A stretch of DNA of 64,000 nucleotides from Paenisporosarcina indica (GCF_001939075.1 NZ_MPTA01000002.1:372001-436000), one strand, 5' to 3'. Shown: positions 48,524 through 57,841, counted from the first letter of the stretch. Notes: generated by a model from the sequence alone, not told the origin. Program-made: numbers and translations.

Positions 48524-50860
48524 ATGGATTCGGAATTTCAGCAGGAGCAAAAACGAGTGGACAGTGTAATCGAGACAATAACGGAGCGAATCAGCAGATT
48601 AGAGGAAGAAACTTCTCGGCGAAGGACCGAACTGGTTACTATACGCAAACACTTTTGGGATGAAGTCAAGGTGAGTGTTGATACTTTCGACGATTATCTT
48701 GAGACCATCATCGGCTTGAGACAAGAAGCCCAAGCTCTATCAGTAAACCAAAGCACAGTTAGACATGCATCCAAGAACTTGTCCAACCTGCGACGTTTGC
48801 AGGAGGTTCCCTACTTCGGCCGAATCGATTTCATTGAAGATGGAGATTCTACCCAGGAACAAATCTATATTGGAACATCCACACTTACGGATGCAAGTGG
48901 CGAAGAATTTCTTATCTATGACTGGAGGGCGCCTGTCTCAAGTGTCTACTATGAGTACCAGACTGGACCGGCCAAGTATGCAACACCTGGGGGCGAAATC
49001 AAAGGTATATTGGAGAAAAAGGGGCAATATCTTATCCGTGGCGGCGTTGTCCAATCCATGTTCGATACGAGTCTCACCATTGGTGATGAGATTTTACAAC
49101 AGGTTCTGGGCAAAGGAACAGACAAACATATGCACAATATAGTAGCTACCATTCAACAGGAACAAAACCGAATCATCCGCCATGATCGTGGGAGACTTCT
49201 CATTGTACACGGCGCAGCTGGCAGTGGTAAGACATCGGCCGCCATGCAGCGGATTGCTTTTTTGCTCTACAAATATCGAGATAGTCTGAATGCTGATCAA
49301 ATTATTCTATTTTCACCTAATGCGATGTTTAACAGTTATGTGTCCAATGTGCTGCCAGAACTTGGAGAAGAGAATATGCAGCAGGTCACATTCCAGGAAT
49401 ACTTGGATCATCGGCTGAGTAAAGAGTTTCAAGTTGAAAATCCCTACGAGCAATTGGAATATGTATTAACTGCTACGAATACCCCTCCCTACAGGTCAAG
49501 GGTTGCAAGCATTCGATTCAAAGCATCACCCCTTTTTTTCGAAGCGATTGAATCATATAGGAAGTCGTTAGAGTTATCTGGAATGTTATTCAAGGACATG
49601 ATTTTCAGAGGACAGCCGATTGTCACCGCTCAACAAATTGCAGAAAGATTTTATAGTAACGACACTTCACTCCGCTTCCATAATAGACTTGAAAAGTTGA
49701 AGGATTGGCTAATCAAGAAAATAAATGAAACCCAAAAGGCTGAACTGGATAAACCGTGGGTACTGGAGAAAATCGAGCTGCTTAGCAACGAGGACTATCA
49801 TAAGGCCCATACCTACTTAGCGAAAAAACGCGGCTTTGAAAGAGAATCAATTGCCGATTATGAGATAGAGCCAGAAGCACTTGCCAGATTGATTGTTCAA
49901 CAGAAATTGAAGCCGTTACGTAAACGGGTCCAAACATTTGGTTTCATCGACATTAAGGGGATATATAAGCAACTTTTTACTAATTCCCTGCAGATCAAAC
50001 AGTGGATAGATGGGGAAACACCCACGGAGTGGGCGGAGATTTGTCAAGCGACGCTGGAAATGCTAAATGAAGGTAAACTATCTTACGAAGATGCTACTCC
50101 GTTCTTACTTATGAAAGAGCTGATTCAAGGCTTCCAGACGAACGGCTCGATAAAGCACGTACTTGTTGACGAGGCGCAGGATTATTCACCGTTTCAATTC
50201 GAGTTTCTAAAACGTTTGTTTCCATCTGCAAGGATGACTGTGCTAGGTGACTTTAATCAGGCGATATTCGCACATGCCAGCGAAATGCTTGATTTTCACA
50301 CACTGACCGATTTATATGGACAGGATGAAACGGAAGTGATCAACATGACACGCAGCTACCGATCCACAAAACCGATTATCGAATTCACACGCAGACTAAT
50401 ACCTAACGGCGAACGGATTATCCCTTTCGAAAGGGACGGCAAGATGCCTGTTCTGAAACAAATGGTCGATCATGCAGAACTCCACCGCTTCATTACATCC
50501 AAAGTCTCAGATTTGCGAATCCTTGGCTATAATAGTATTGCCATAATATGCAAATCTGCTGAGGAAAGTAGAAGTGCATTTGAAGCCCTGTCTAACATCG
50601 ATGAAATTAAGCTCGTGAAGAACGGCTCAATTGAATATGAAGAAGGTGTTATTGTCATCCCTTCGTATTTATCCAAAGGCATCGAATTCGACGCCGTCAT
50701 AATTTATGACGCATCCGAGCATGTATACGGCGATGAGAGTCTACGTAGAGTTTTTTACACCGCCTGCACCAGGGCTATGCATTTTTTACAGCTTTACAGT
50801 GTAGGTAAACCGAGCCCATTCTTGCGAAACGTTTTGCAGGGAGGCTTCATCCAAGCGTGA
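48524..50860 (+). CDS. helD: RNA polymerase recycling motor HelD
   Basis: A 778-aa UvrD/Rep-like superfamily 1 ATPase. The N-terminal 90 residues are coiled coil (RVDSVIETITERISRLEEE), as needed to reach into the RNA polymerase channel. Walker A GAAGSGKT is at 230-237, followed by the HelD-type helicase core with VDEAQDYSPFQ and a late SKGIEFDAVIIYDA. B. subtilis HelD is 774 aa, so length agrees. HelD displaces stalled polymerase and DNA; loss affects rifampicin response in some species. AAGGAG precedes the ATG. Confidence 0.93.
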   Translation: MDSEFQQEQKRVDSVIETITERISRLEEETSRRRTELVTIRKHFWDEVKVSVDTFDDYLETIIGLRQEAQALSVNQSTVRHASKNLSNLRRLQEVPYFGRIDFIEDGDSTQEQIYIGTSTLTDASGEEFLIYDWRAPVSSVYYEYQTGPAKYATPGGEIKGILEKKGQYLIRGGVVQSMFDTSLTIGDEILQQVLGKGTDKHMHNIVATIQQEQNRIIRHDRGRLLIVHGAAGSGKTSAAMQRIAFLLYKYRDSLNADQIILFSPNAMFNSYVSNVLPELGEENMQQVTFQEYLDHRLSKEFQVENPYEQLEYVLTATNTPPYRSRVASIRFKASPLFFEAIESYRKSLELSGMLFKDMIFRGQPIVTAQQIAERFYSNDTSLRFHNRLEKLKDWLIKKINETQKAELDKPWVLEKIELLSNEDYHKAHTYLAKKRGFERESIADYEIEPEALARLIVQQKLKPLRKRVQTFGFIDIKGIYKQLFTNSLQIKQWIDGETPTEWAEICQATLEMLNEGKLSYEDATPFLLMKELIQGFQTNGSIKHVLVDEAQDYSPFQFEFLKRLFPSARMTVLGDFNQAIFAHASEMLDFHTLTDLYGQDETEVINMTRSYRSTKPIIEFTRRLIPNGERIIPFERDGKMPVLKQMVDHAELHRFITSKVSDLRILGYNSIAIICKSAEESRSAFEALSNIDEIKLVKNGSIEYEEGVIVIPSYLSKGIEFDAVIIYDASEHVYGDESLRRVFYTACTRAMHFLQLYSVGKPSPFLRNVLQGGFIQA

Positions 50861-51028
50861 CGTAGTAGAAATATTAACGATAAAGACTTGATGCGTTACT
50901 CCTTCTTTCCATAAATTTGCTAGAAATTAAAAAACGCCCAAAACCCTTATTTATCTGGGTTTCGAGCTATTCATTAATGGTGCCTTATTTGTGTTAAAAC
51001 AATACATGCGGAGCGTACCTGCAAATAA

Positions 51029-51072
51029 CGAAAGCAAACGTCTTTTATCAGACGTTTGCTTTTTCTTTTTTC
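51029..51072 (+). terminator. terminator downstream of helD
   Basis: AAAGCAAACGTC and GACGTTTGCTTTTTC form a 12-bp stem (loop TTTTATCA) with T-rich tail. Confidence 0.9.
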
Positions 51073-51404
51073 CTCTTCATACAGATTCATCTTCGGCTTT
51101 TCTCCCAGTTCACGTACGTGCGAATGAGATAAAGATTACATTCGAATCCCATGTACCTTTTTTGCAAGGAGCCATGGGTTTATTGTTTAATTCATAGTTA
51201 CATGGGTCAGAACGGGTATTGATCATTATGGTTGGTGAAGAAGGTCGATGAACTATGGTGCCAAAAAGCCAATTCGTTAGTCTGACTCCAATGACCGCGG
51301 TGCATCACAGACCGTCGCACCCAATATGGGTAGCATTCCTTTATTTACTGATGAACGGAGGTACTTCTCAATAACTACCAACTGAATCTAATCTCTTTTA
51401 AGGC
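51073..51404. other. intergenic region without recognised gene
   Basis: Reading frames here are short and interrupted. One fragment reads LPVHVRANEIKITFESHVPF but cannot be assigned, and another block is unusually GC-rich (GACCGCGGTGCATCACAGAC). Possibly a decayed gene. Confidence 0.35.
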
Positions 51405-51496
51405 TCAGCCTTTTTTGAAATAAGTTCTTCTGGGTCTTTTTTGTTATGGGCAATTATGAAATTTGAGTGTTTTTTAATTTTCACGGGAGTTTAAAA
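51405..51496. repeat. family B-related repeat, short form 1
   Basis: AAGGCTCAGCCTTTTTT hairpin, then GGGTCTTTTTTGTTATGGGC and a tail ending GAGTGTTTTTTAATTTTCAC followed by GGGAGTTT. It aligns with 63690-63773 and shares the TTTTCAYGGGAGTT end with the long family B copies. Confidence 0.65.
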
Positions 51497-51588
51497 GAAC
51501 GGCATAAACAAGCCAAGAACTTTCACTTATGTTTCCCTAGATGAGTATCTTATTGTTGATGCCATTTTAATTAAACGGAGGGAACAAC

Positions 51589-52371
51589 ATGGGATACTTT
51601 GTTACAGTGGAACCTGGTGTGAAAATATATGTAGAGGATGTAAACCCGGAGGGAAATAAAACAATTCTATTTATACATGGTTGGCCATTAAACCATAAGC
51701 AGTTTGAATATCAGTTTAATGTTCTTCCAGCAATGGGATATCGATGTATAGGCATTGATTGGAGGGGTTACGGTAATTCGGATAAACCATTCAATGGCTA
51801 TAATTTTGACAGGTTGGCAGATGATATCCATGCTGTGATTGAGGCATTGCAGTTAAAAGATATCACACTAGCAGGACACTCCACAGGCGGGGCAATCTCG
51901 ATTCGATATATGGCGCGATATCAAGGTTATGAAGTAACCAAACTTGTCCTTATAGACGCTCAATCTCCTTATAGCGTTCAAGAAGAAGTTGCAAATAACT
52001 TCATTACAGGAACACTAAATGATCGCCCCAAAATGTTGCAGGGATTAACGGATCTCTTCTTCTTCCAGTATCTCACTGCCCCCTTATCGGATTGGTTTTT
52101 TCAACTAGGATTACAAGCAGCCGGTTGGTCGACTGCTGCAGTCATGATGTCACTAAGAGACGAGAACGTCTACTATGATCTTGACAAAATACTAGTACCT
52201 ACACTGATTATTCACGGAATACATGATAAAATTGTTCCGTTTGATAAAGCACAGGAAACAAATAAGCTAATAAAAAATTCACTGCTTGTTCCATTTCAAT
52301 ACAGCGGTCATGGTCCTTTCTGGGAAGAACGTGACAAGTTTAACCAGCTTTTAATACAATTTATTGGCTGA
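51589..52371 (+). CDS. alpha/beta hydrolase
   Basis: A 260-aa serine hydrolase. The HGWPLNHKQF oxyanion region, nucleophile elbow GHSTGG with its Ser, Asp in IHGIHDKIVPF and His in YSGHGPFWEE complete the triad. This layout resembles cofactor-free haloperoxidase or esterase types. CGGAGGGA lies 7 bases before the ATG. Monocistronic. Confidence 0.9.
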   Translation: MGYFVTVEPGVKIYVEDVNPEGNKTILFIHGWPLNHKQFEYQFNVLPAMGYRCIGIDWRGYGNSDKPFNGYNFDRLADDIHAVIEALQLKDITLAGHSTGGAISIRYMARYQGYEVTKLVLIDAQSPYSVQEEVANNFITGTLNDRPKMLQGLTDLFFFQYLTAPLSDWFFQLGLQAAGWSTAAVMMSLRDENVYYDLDKILVPTLIIHGIHDKIVPFDKAQETNKLIKNSLLVPFQYSGHGPFWEERDKFNQLLIQFIG

Positions 52372-52377
52372 TAGTGC

Positions 52378-52440
52378 ACTTCAACTAACGGATAACGATA
52401 TTTTTTTACCGCTCTTCTTATGGGCGGTTTTCCTTTGGTA
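52378..52440 (+). terminator. repeat-like tag and terminator after the hydrolase
   Basis: CTTCAACTAACGGATAACG, 7 bases after the stop, is the one repeat-module-like sequence that reads in the opposite direction, matching this gene's plus orientation. It is followed by stem ACCGC...GCGGT with TTTTCC at 52409-52437. Confidence 0.55.
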
Positions 52441-52550
52441 AAAAATCAACAATAAACGAGAACTGAGCCAATTATTTAATCTTTCAAATTCTCTCTTCCT
52501 CTTTATACAAATTGGTAAACCTTTGAAGTTATCTCAGTATTTTCGCCTCT

Positions 52551-55073
52551 TTAATTGCGTAATTTTTTTATAAAAGTGTAACGATCCTCAGTTACAAAAC
52601 TACAATCCGGGACTAAAGTGGCCTTTCGAAGCTTTATAGCAAGTTTATTTAAAATTGGCGTAACCTCAGCACGTTTACTCTCATCAATGGCATATTCTAA
52701 GCCATATTGATAAATATCCTGTCTTATTTCATTCATCCAGACAATAGTGCCCTGTAGCTTAATAGTTTCTCCAAATAAGTAAGTCTCAAATTCAAGAATG
52801 ATATTAGGATTTACTGTAAGCTTTAAATCTGTTAAAAAGCGAAGACCAACTAATCCAATATCATCGATTAATACTACTGTTTTTCCTAGGTCTACCGTAC
52901 GGCCATTGATTCTTGTAAGAGTCATTGAACCACTGAGCGGAAAATGAAGAGGGACTCTGAAAAATTTTCTATTTTCCTCAAATGTTTGATTTTCTAATTT
53001 GTGAGCATCCGGTAAATCAATTGTCCCAATCTTTAATAGTTCTTCAAATTCAGGGGCAGGTAGAGGTTTTGAAAATAAATATCCCTGAACAATCTTACAT
53101 CCCATTTGCTTTAAAATATTGTATTGCTCAAAAGTTTCTACTCCTTCAGCTACAACGCTCATCTTCAGGCTTTCTGCAAGTGTAATCATGGTTTGAGTGA
53201 TCAAGTTCGATTCATTCTCTTCATCGGGATTTAAATGGGTTATAAAAGAACGATCAATCTTCAAAGTATTGATATACTTATTAAACCTGGTTAAATAAGA
53301 AAGCGATGAGTAGCCTGTACCAAAGTCATCTAAGGAAATAGATATTCCTGTTTTAATGAGATCATTTAAAGTCGTCAACACAATTTTCTCATTTTCTAAC
53401 ATAGAAGTCTCAGTAATTTCTATTTCGATAAACTCAGAATCAAGTTTCGTGTCCCTCAAAATTTGCTGAAAGTTACTTACAAGGTTTTTGTCTAGAAATC
53501 GCTTTGCTGATAAATTCACAGAAATAGGTATTTGTGGTAACCCCATATCTTGCCAAGCTTTAATTTGCTTGGCTACCTTCCAATTCATTTTAATTCCCAC
53601 TTCTGCTATTAACCCATGTTCTTCAATAATCGGAAGGAACTCATTTGGAGATAGTATTCCCCATTCCGGATGATTCCATCTAATTAACGCTTCTGCACCT
53701 ACTATCTCATTATTCTCTGTGCTTACCTTTGGCTGAAAGTAGTACTCTAATTGATCACTTTCAAGTGCTAAACGGATGTCAGACCCTAACTTAAAAGCCC
53801 TAAATGTTCGAATATCCATTGTTGAAGAATATACTTTAAAAGTATTTTTCCCTTCTCGTTTTGCATTATGTAGGGCTGCATCTGCATTTTTCATGAGGGA
53901 GATTGTATCCTCACCATCTGTCGGGAAAAGACTGATTCCAATGCTTGTTGTCATGAATAGGCTATATGTATCGATGATAAATTGATTTTCCATTGAACTA
54001 ATAATTTGATTTGCTATGTCAATTATCATGTTAATAGTTTTACAGTTAGGAGAAATAATTGCATACTCATCTCCGCTAATCCTAAACAGTTGATGTTCAT
54101 CTCCAAGTACTATCTGAAGGCGTTTAGAAATAGCTATCAATAACTCATCCCCAACATGATGACCGAGTGTATCATTTGTATATTTAAATCTATCTAAATC
54201 AAGATACATAATTGCCAGCTTCTGATTCAGCGTTTTAGCAATTACTAATTCCTTTTTCATGGTTTCTTCAAAGGACTTTCGATTTGGTAACTCTGTCAAT
54301 TGATCATAATAGGCAAGAAAATTGATTTGCTCCCAAGATTTTTCTCTCTCTGTAATATCTATAATTGTACCCAAAATTATCGGTTCTCGGTCTATATAAA
54401 TTAATTTGGAATGTGATTCGACTCTTATCTCAGACCCGTCTTGACGAATTACACGGCAATAATATGTGATTCCTTCTTCTCCGGCTTTTAACGAATCAAA
54501 GGTGGATTGGAGTTCATTAATGTCTTCAGGGTGAACAAAATTATTAATATTGAAGTTGGTGTCGCAGTACTTAGTTCCGAGTAGTTTATGATAGTATGGA
54601 TTACCATATAGGAGATGGTTATCCTTTAAGATATAGACACCTACTAATGCTTCTTCCACAATAGCTCTAAATTTTAACTCAGACTCCAGTAAACTATTTT
54701 CAATTTTTCGAGCTTCAGATTTATCTTTTATAATTCCGAAAACACCCGTTACTTTACCCTCTACAATAGCAGGAATCAATATAATATGAATCGGTATGCT
54801 ATTTCCGTTGTTATGTATAAAGAAAGAATCCATACTTGTTGGTTCTCCGTTAAGAACTTTCAAGAAATTGTTCTGATAATTATCCTGTTCATGCTTTAGT
54901 AAATACTTGATAAATGGGGTTGCCGAAACTTCATCAACCGAATAACCAATCACTTTGGACAGGTTTTGATTTGCTTTAGCAATCATACTTTCTCTATCTA
55001 AATAAAGGGTTATGTCCGGGTTATGCTCAAACAAGGAACGGTATAAAGTATCTTTATCTATATGTTTAATCAT
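52551..55073 (-). CDS. PAS-PAS-GGDEF-EAL-PilZ cyclic-di-GMP protein
   Basis: An 840-aa cytoplasmic protein. Two PAS domains (about 1-115 and 130-240), GGDEF (about 250-410) with site SGDEY at 333-337, EAL (about 430-680) with EAL at 461-463 and DDFGTG at about 582-587, and a C-terminal PilZ-like domain (700-800) beginning RKFFR at 702-706. The second PilZ motif, normally D/NxSxxG, reads DIGLVG, lacking Ser. The EAL catalytic set appears intact. No membrane segment. It would make or degrade c-di-GMP in response to a PAS-sensed signal. A pilus locus sits 45 kb away. Confidence 0.9.
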   Translation of the reverse strand: MIKHIDKDTLYRSLFEHNPDITLYLDRESMIAKANQNLSKVIGYSVDEVSATPFIKYLLKHEQDNYQNNFLKVLNGEPTSMDSFFIHNNGNSIPIHIILIPAIVEGKVTGVFGIIKDKSEARKIENSLLESELKFRAIVEEALVGVYILKDNHLLYGNPYYHKLLGTKYCDTNFNINNFVHPEDINELQSTFDSLKAGEEGITYYCRVIRQDGSEIRVESHSKLIYIDREPIILGTIIDITEREKSWEQINFLAYYDQLTELPNRKSFEETMKKELVIAKTLNQKLAIMYLDLDRFKYTNDTLGHHVGDELLIAISKRLQIVLGDEHQLFRISGDEYAIISPNCKTINMIIDIANQIISSMENQFIIDTYSLFMTTSIGISLFPTDGEDTISLMKNADAALHNAKREGKNTFKVYSSTMDIRTFRAFKLGSDIRLALESDQLEYYFQPKVSTENNEIVGAEALIRWNHPEWGILSPNEFLPIIEEHGLIAEVGIKMNWKVAKQIKAWQDMGLPQIPISVNLSAKRFLDKNLVSNFQQILRDTKLDSEFIEIEITETSMLENEKIVLTTLNDLIKTGISISLDDFGTGYSSLSYLTRFNKYINTLKIDRSFITHLNPDEENESNLITQTMITLAESLKMSVVAEGVETFEQYNILKQMGCKIVQGYLFSKPLPAPEFEELLKIGTIDLPDAHKLENQTFEENRKFFRVPLHFPLSGSMTLTRINGRTVDLGKTVVLIDDIGLVGLRFLTDLKLTVNPNIILEFETYLFGETIKLQGTIVWMNEIRQDIYQYGLEYAIDESKRAEVTPILNKLAIKLRKATLVPDCSFVTEDRYTFIKKLRN

Positions 55074-55289
55074 GGAAGAAATCCCCCCTTTTTTAATTAT
55101 AAAGACCTGTATTAATACAAATAAGTTATGATGATACTATGATATTACCATAAATAACTAAAAAGTAATTTCGCCAAAAATTAAAAGGTTAATTCGAAGA
55201 TCTTATCAAAAGCTACACGGGAATGAGATACCTTATATGTACTTATTCTGCCAATATATAAATTGTTGTTCATACGAATAGTTTTAATC

Positions 55290-55445
55290 CGTAAACTGGA
55301 TGATTCGAATGGAAAGGATCTCGTTATTCAAGGACTTGATACTAATTCTGAGAAAGTATTCGCTTTTACTAAGGAGTTAGACATTCCTGTTGTTGGCGGA
55401 AGTGATTCACAGCATTTCTTACAATATGGAAGTGTTTATAATTAG
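55290..55445 (+). pseudogene. remnant of a PHP-type phosphoesterase
   Basis: The frame reads LDTNSEKVFAFTKELDIPVV, GGSDSQHFLQYGSVYN and stop. AKEL-IPVVGGSDSHH is a C-terminal hallmark of PHP-domain phosphoesterases. Here the first metal His of SDSHH is Gln, and no N-terminal PHP motifs precede. Probably the surviving end of a lost gene. Confidence 0.4.
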
Positions 55446-55449
55446 CTCA

Positions 55450-55490
55450 AAAAAGACTTAAGCTTAATCGCTTCAAGTCCTTTTTTAGTT
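55450..55490. terminator. bidirectional terminator
   Basis: AAAAAAGACTTAAGC and GCTTCAAGTCCTTTTTT form a stem with A- and T-runs. It probably ended the lost PHP gene. Confidence 0.8.
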
Positions 55491-55589
55491 TTGAGGTTAA
55501 AATGGATATTTTTGGTATAATGCAATTGAAGAAGTGGATATGAACGATACTATTGTGATTATCCAGAAAAAGAAAGATGGGGGGATAAA

Positions 55590-55826
55590 GTGCTATTCTT
55601 ATGGTCGCTTTCATTTGTCGTTTCAATTGTTGCTTTAATTGTGGGGGTTGCAAAAAAGTCGTGGATATATTTATTAATTAGTACAATTACGTTCTTACCG
55701 ATAGCATATTATTTTTCAGGAGCAAATAATACCTGGAAATATGTTGGCTTGACTCCAATTGTTCTACTTGTTCTAACAATATTCATTTGGCTCTTCAATA
55801 AGAAAAAAATTGATGCAGATATATAA
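55590..55826 (+). CDS. small three-segment membrane protein
   Basis: A 78-aa protein with three hydrophobic segments (residues 2-20, 25-43, 52-69) and an acidic/basic tail (KKKIDADI). GTG start at 55590 with GGGGGG 7 bases upstream. Family unknown. It is followed by long repeat copy family B. Confidence 0.65.
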   Translation: MLFLWSLSFVVSIVALIVGVAKKSWIYLLISTITFLPIAYYFSGANNTWKYVGLTPIVLLVLTIFIWLFNKKKIDADI

Positions 55827-55861
55827 ATCCAAAGATAATATAAAAATTTTATAAAGCTCGT

Positions 55862-56055
55862 ATCTACGGCATTCTGTTCGAAGATTTGAAAACTCGGACT
55901 ACAAAGTGATGATAACTGAACCAAATTCGTCCTAATCCAACGAATAATCCGATCCAAGTTTAGGCGCTGTACTGTTAAAAAATCAAATGAGCTGCGTCTA
56001 CTTCCTTATTGTCTTTTTTTGACTGTCGGTAATTTTATTTTCATGGGAGTTATAT
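55862..56055. repeat. long dispersed repeat, family B copy 2
   Basis: Near-identical to 27637-27830, including the CGGACTACAAAGTGATGATA core and the GACTGTCGGTAATTTT to TTCATGGGAGTT end. The two copies are 28 kb apart and in the same orientation. Confidence 0.85.
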
Positions 56056-56102
56056 AGGGTTCCGTCCAGAAAACGCGAAGAGAGTTATGAATATCTAATG
56101 TA

Positions 56103-56145
56103 AAAAGCCGGATTCCAGTAGTTATGGAATCCGGCTTTTATGATG
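56103..56145. terminator. bidirectional terminator
   Basis: AAAAGCCGGATTCCA and TGGAATCCGGCTTTT form a perfect stem. It serves the anti-sigma operon on the minus strand. Confidence 0.92.
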
Positions 56146-56232
56146 GCTTTTATTTCAACTCGTTTTTCAATTATCGCGTAAATGTTAGCTTAAAAAACCC
56201 CCGCAATTTAATAAATTAGACAAATGAGATCA

Positions 56233-57258
56233 TTATTTACTTTTGTTCAATGGAACAACCAATTCGAGTTCTTTTATTTCTTCACTAATGCCTTCACTGT
56301 TTGTATGACTTGGTTTGAGTGTAAATGATTGTGGTATTGGATCCATCGGTGGAAGTGTCAGAATCATATGATGACCATAGTTCCCAGCCGCCATACCTGA
56401 TTGTAGTTTTAGTTTATCGTATACACGACCGTTATCATCAACTACGGATACATCGAACCACGGCCATGTATCATTTTCATCCATTTCAGTAGGGTAATCA
56501 ATCGTTAGATCCATTCTTGTTGATAGCGATGTAAATATTACTTTATCGGCTGTTACACTATACATCCCATCAACAGTTGCCTTTTTAACAGCTGGATAAA
56601 ACTCTGCGATGTCACCAGATACTTTTTTTAGTGGGAAATCAACTGCCCACTCCCCCTCGTAGCCAAATAAATCTTTTCCATGTAAAGCAACCTCAATTTC
56701 ATCACCGTATTCATCATAATCTGAAAAAGTATATTGATGATGCTCAATGATTGTTTTCGAATCTATCTCATCTTGCCCTGTACTACCACTCGCCGGTTCG
56801 ATTGGTTGACCATTAATCGTTATATAATTACTACCGACAGTTTCTTCTTTAAGCGAAAGATCTTTTTCCCCAGTGTAGATTACCGATACCATTAACCGAT
56901 TGCCATCGTAAGCAACTTCCTTCACTGTCATAGTTAAGCCATTTTGACTGTCTTGTCTATTGATTACTGTTGCAAGTTGATCATGCTCAATTTTATCAGC
57001 TGCAATATCTCTAAAATCCTTATAAATTGGTTTAAGTAGAGGAATATTGGACAATGCCTCCGCCATGCCAGTGGAAACGAATCCAGAACTAAGTAGAGAC
57101 ATACATAATGCACACGCAACCCCAAGTGTTAGTTTTGTTTTTCTTCCTATTTTTCTTTTTTTCTTAGCTTGAAAGATTGCAGCTTTCTCCCTTGCTACCA
57201 ACTTCTCAACAGGAACATTTATATTGTCGATAGATCGACTGAATTTTTCTCTATTCAT
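56233..57258 (-). CDS. anti-sigma factor, DUF4179/DUF5643 type
   Basis: A 341-aa single-pass protein. Residues 1-42 are cytoplasmic and basic, one membrane segment (about 43-63, LTLGVACALCMSLLSSGFV) follows, then DUF4179 (SNIPLLKPIYKDFRD, about 72-86, through VAYDGNRLMVSVIYTGE) and a DUF5643-like domain. In many Bacillales this architecture partners a downstream-acting ECF sigma factor. The ATG overlaps the sigma stop by 4 bases. Extracellular signal unknown. Confidence 0.85.
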   Translation of the reverse strand: MNREKFSRSIDNINVPVEKLVAREKAAIFQAKKKRKIGRKTKLTLGVACALCMSLLSSGFVSTGMAEALSNIPLLKPIYKDFRDIAADKIEHDQLATVINRQDSQNGLTMTVKEVAYDGNRLMVSVIYTGEKDLSLKEETVGSNYITINGQPIEPASGSTGQDEIDSKTIIEHHQYTFSDYDEYGDEIEVALHGKDLFGYEGEWAVDFPLKKVSGDIAEFYPAVKKATVDGMYSVTADKVIFTSLSTRMDLTIDYPTEMDENDTWPWFDVSVVDDNGRVYDKLKLQSGMAAGNYGHHMILTLPPMDPIPQSFTLKPSHTNSEGISEEIKELELVVPLNKSK

Positions 57259-57785
57259 GACATGTAGCCCTCCTTCAAAATTGGTCTTAGAGCTTTTTTC
57301 GCTCTATTCAAATGCGATTTCACAGTTCCTTCGGGATACTTCATTATGGTGGCAATTTCTTTAATAGAAAGATCGTGATAATACCTCAATAAAATAATGG
57401 TCTTTACAGTTGGATTTAAGAATTTAAAGGCTTCTGATAAATCCAATGAATGTGGGATAAAATCGCCATTTTCGGAAGCTAACAATTCGGCAAAGATTTC
57501 CTCGTCGTCTGTAGTAAAATGGCGGGACTCTTTTCGAATAAAATCTATAGATTTAAAAACTAAAATTTTGGTAATCCAACTTGAGAAGCTTTCAGGTTTG
57601 TGTAGTGTCTTTATTGAAATATAGGCTGTGTAAATCGTTTCTTGATAGATATCAAGAGCATCCTGTTCATTTCTCACGTATGCATAGGCTGTCCGATACA
57701 ACTTTTGTCTAACAGAACCAATTAGTTGTTCAAATGCTTCATCTTCCCCTTTTTTTGCTTTTTGCACTAATTTTACAATATCCAT
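57255..57785 (-). CDS. ECF RNA polymerase sigma factor 2
   Basis: A 176-aa sigma-70 protein. Region 2 includes AYAYVRNEQDALDIYQETIYTAY and region 4 has LNPTVKTIILLRYYHDLSIK plus the HTH IATIMKYPEGTVKSHLNRAK. GAGAGGAGAG precedes the ATG. It overlaps its anti-sigma gene by 4 bases and has an ECF-type promoter just upstream. It differs in sequence from the ECF at 32878-33402, so two separate regulons are expected. Confidence 0.92.
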   Translation of the reverse strand: MDIVKLVQKAKKGEDEAFEQLIGSVRQKLYRTAYAYVRNEQDALDIYQETIYTAYISIKTLHKPESFSSWITKILVFKSIDFIRKESRHFTTDDEEIFAELLASENGDFIPHSLDLSEAFKFLNPTVKTIILLRYYHDLSIKEIATIMKYPEGTVKSHLNRAKKALRPILKEGYMS

Positions 57786-57812
57786 TTTGGCTCTCCTCTC
57801 CGTTACGTATTA

Positions 57813-57841
57813 AAGTCGAATGAGGAAGTAAATTGGTTGCA
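57813..57841 (-). promoter_or_regulatory. candidate ECF promoter of the second sigma operon
   Basis: On the minus strand TGCAACC (57835-57841) and CGACTT (57813-57818) are 16 bases apart, of the AAC/CGA-C type expected for ECF autoregulation. Start of transcription would be about 20 bases before the gene. Confidence 0.5.

Noticed and set aside
50991-51197. 68-codon frame downstream of helD
   Set aside because: It spans the helD terminator hairpin; the part beyond it might be a gene remnant but cannot be assigned.
27637-56055. Insertion sequences
   Set aside because: Family B repeats show no transposase frame and no visible terminal inverted repeats; no other transposase-like protein was found in the window.
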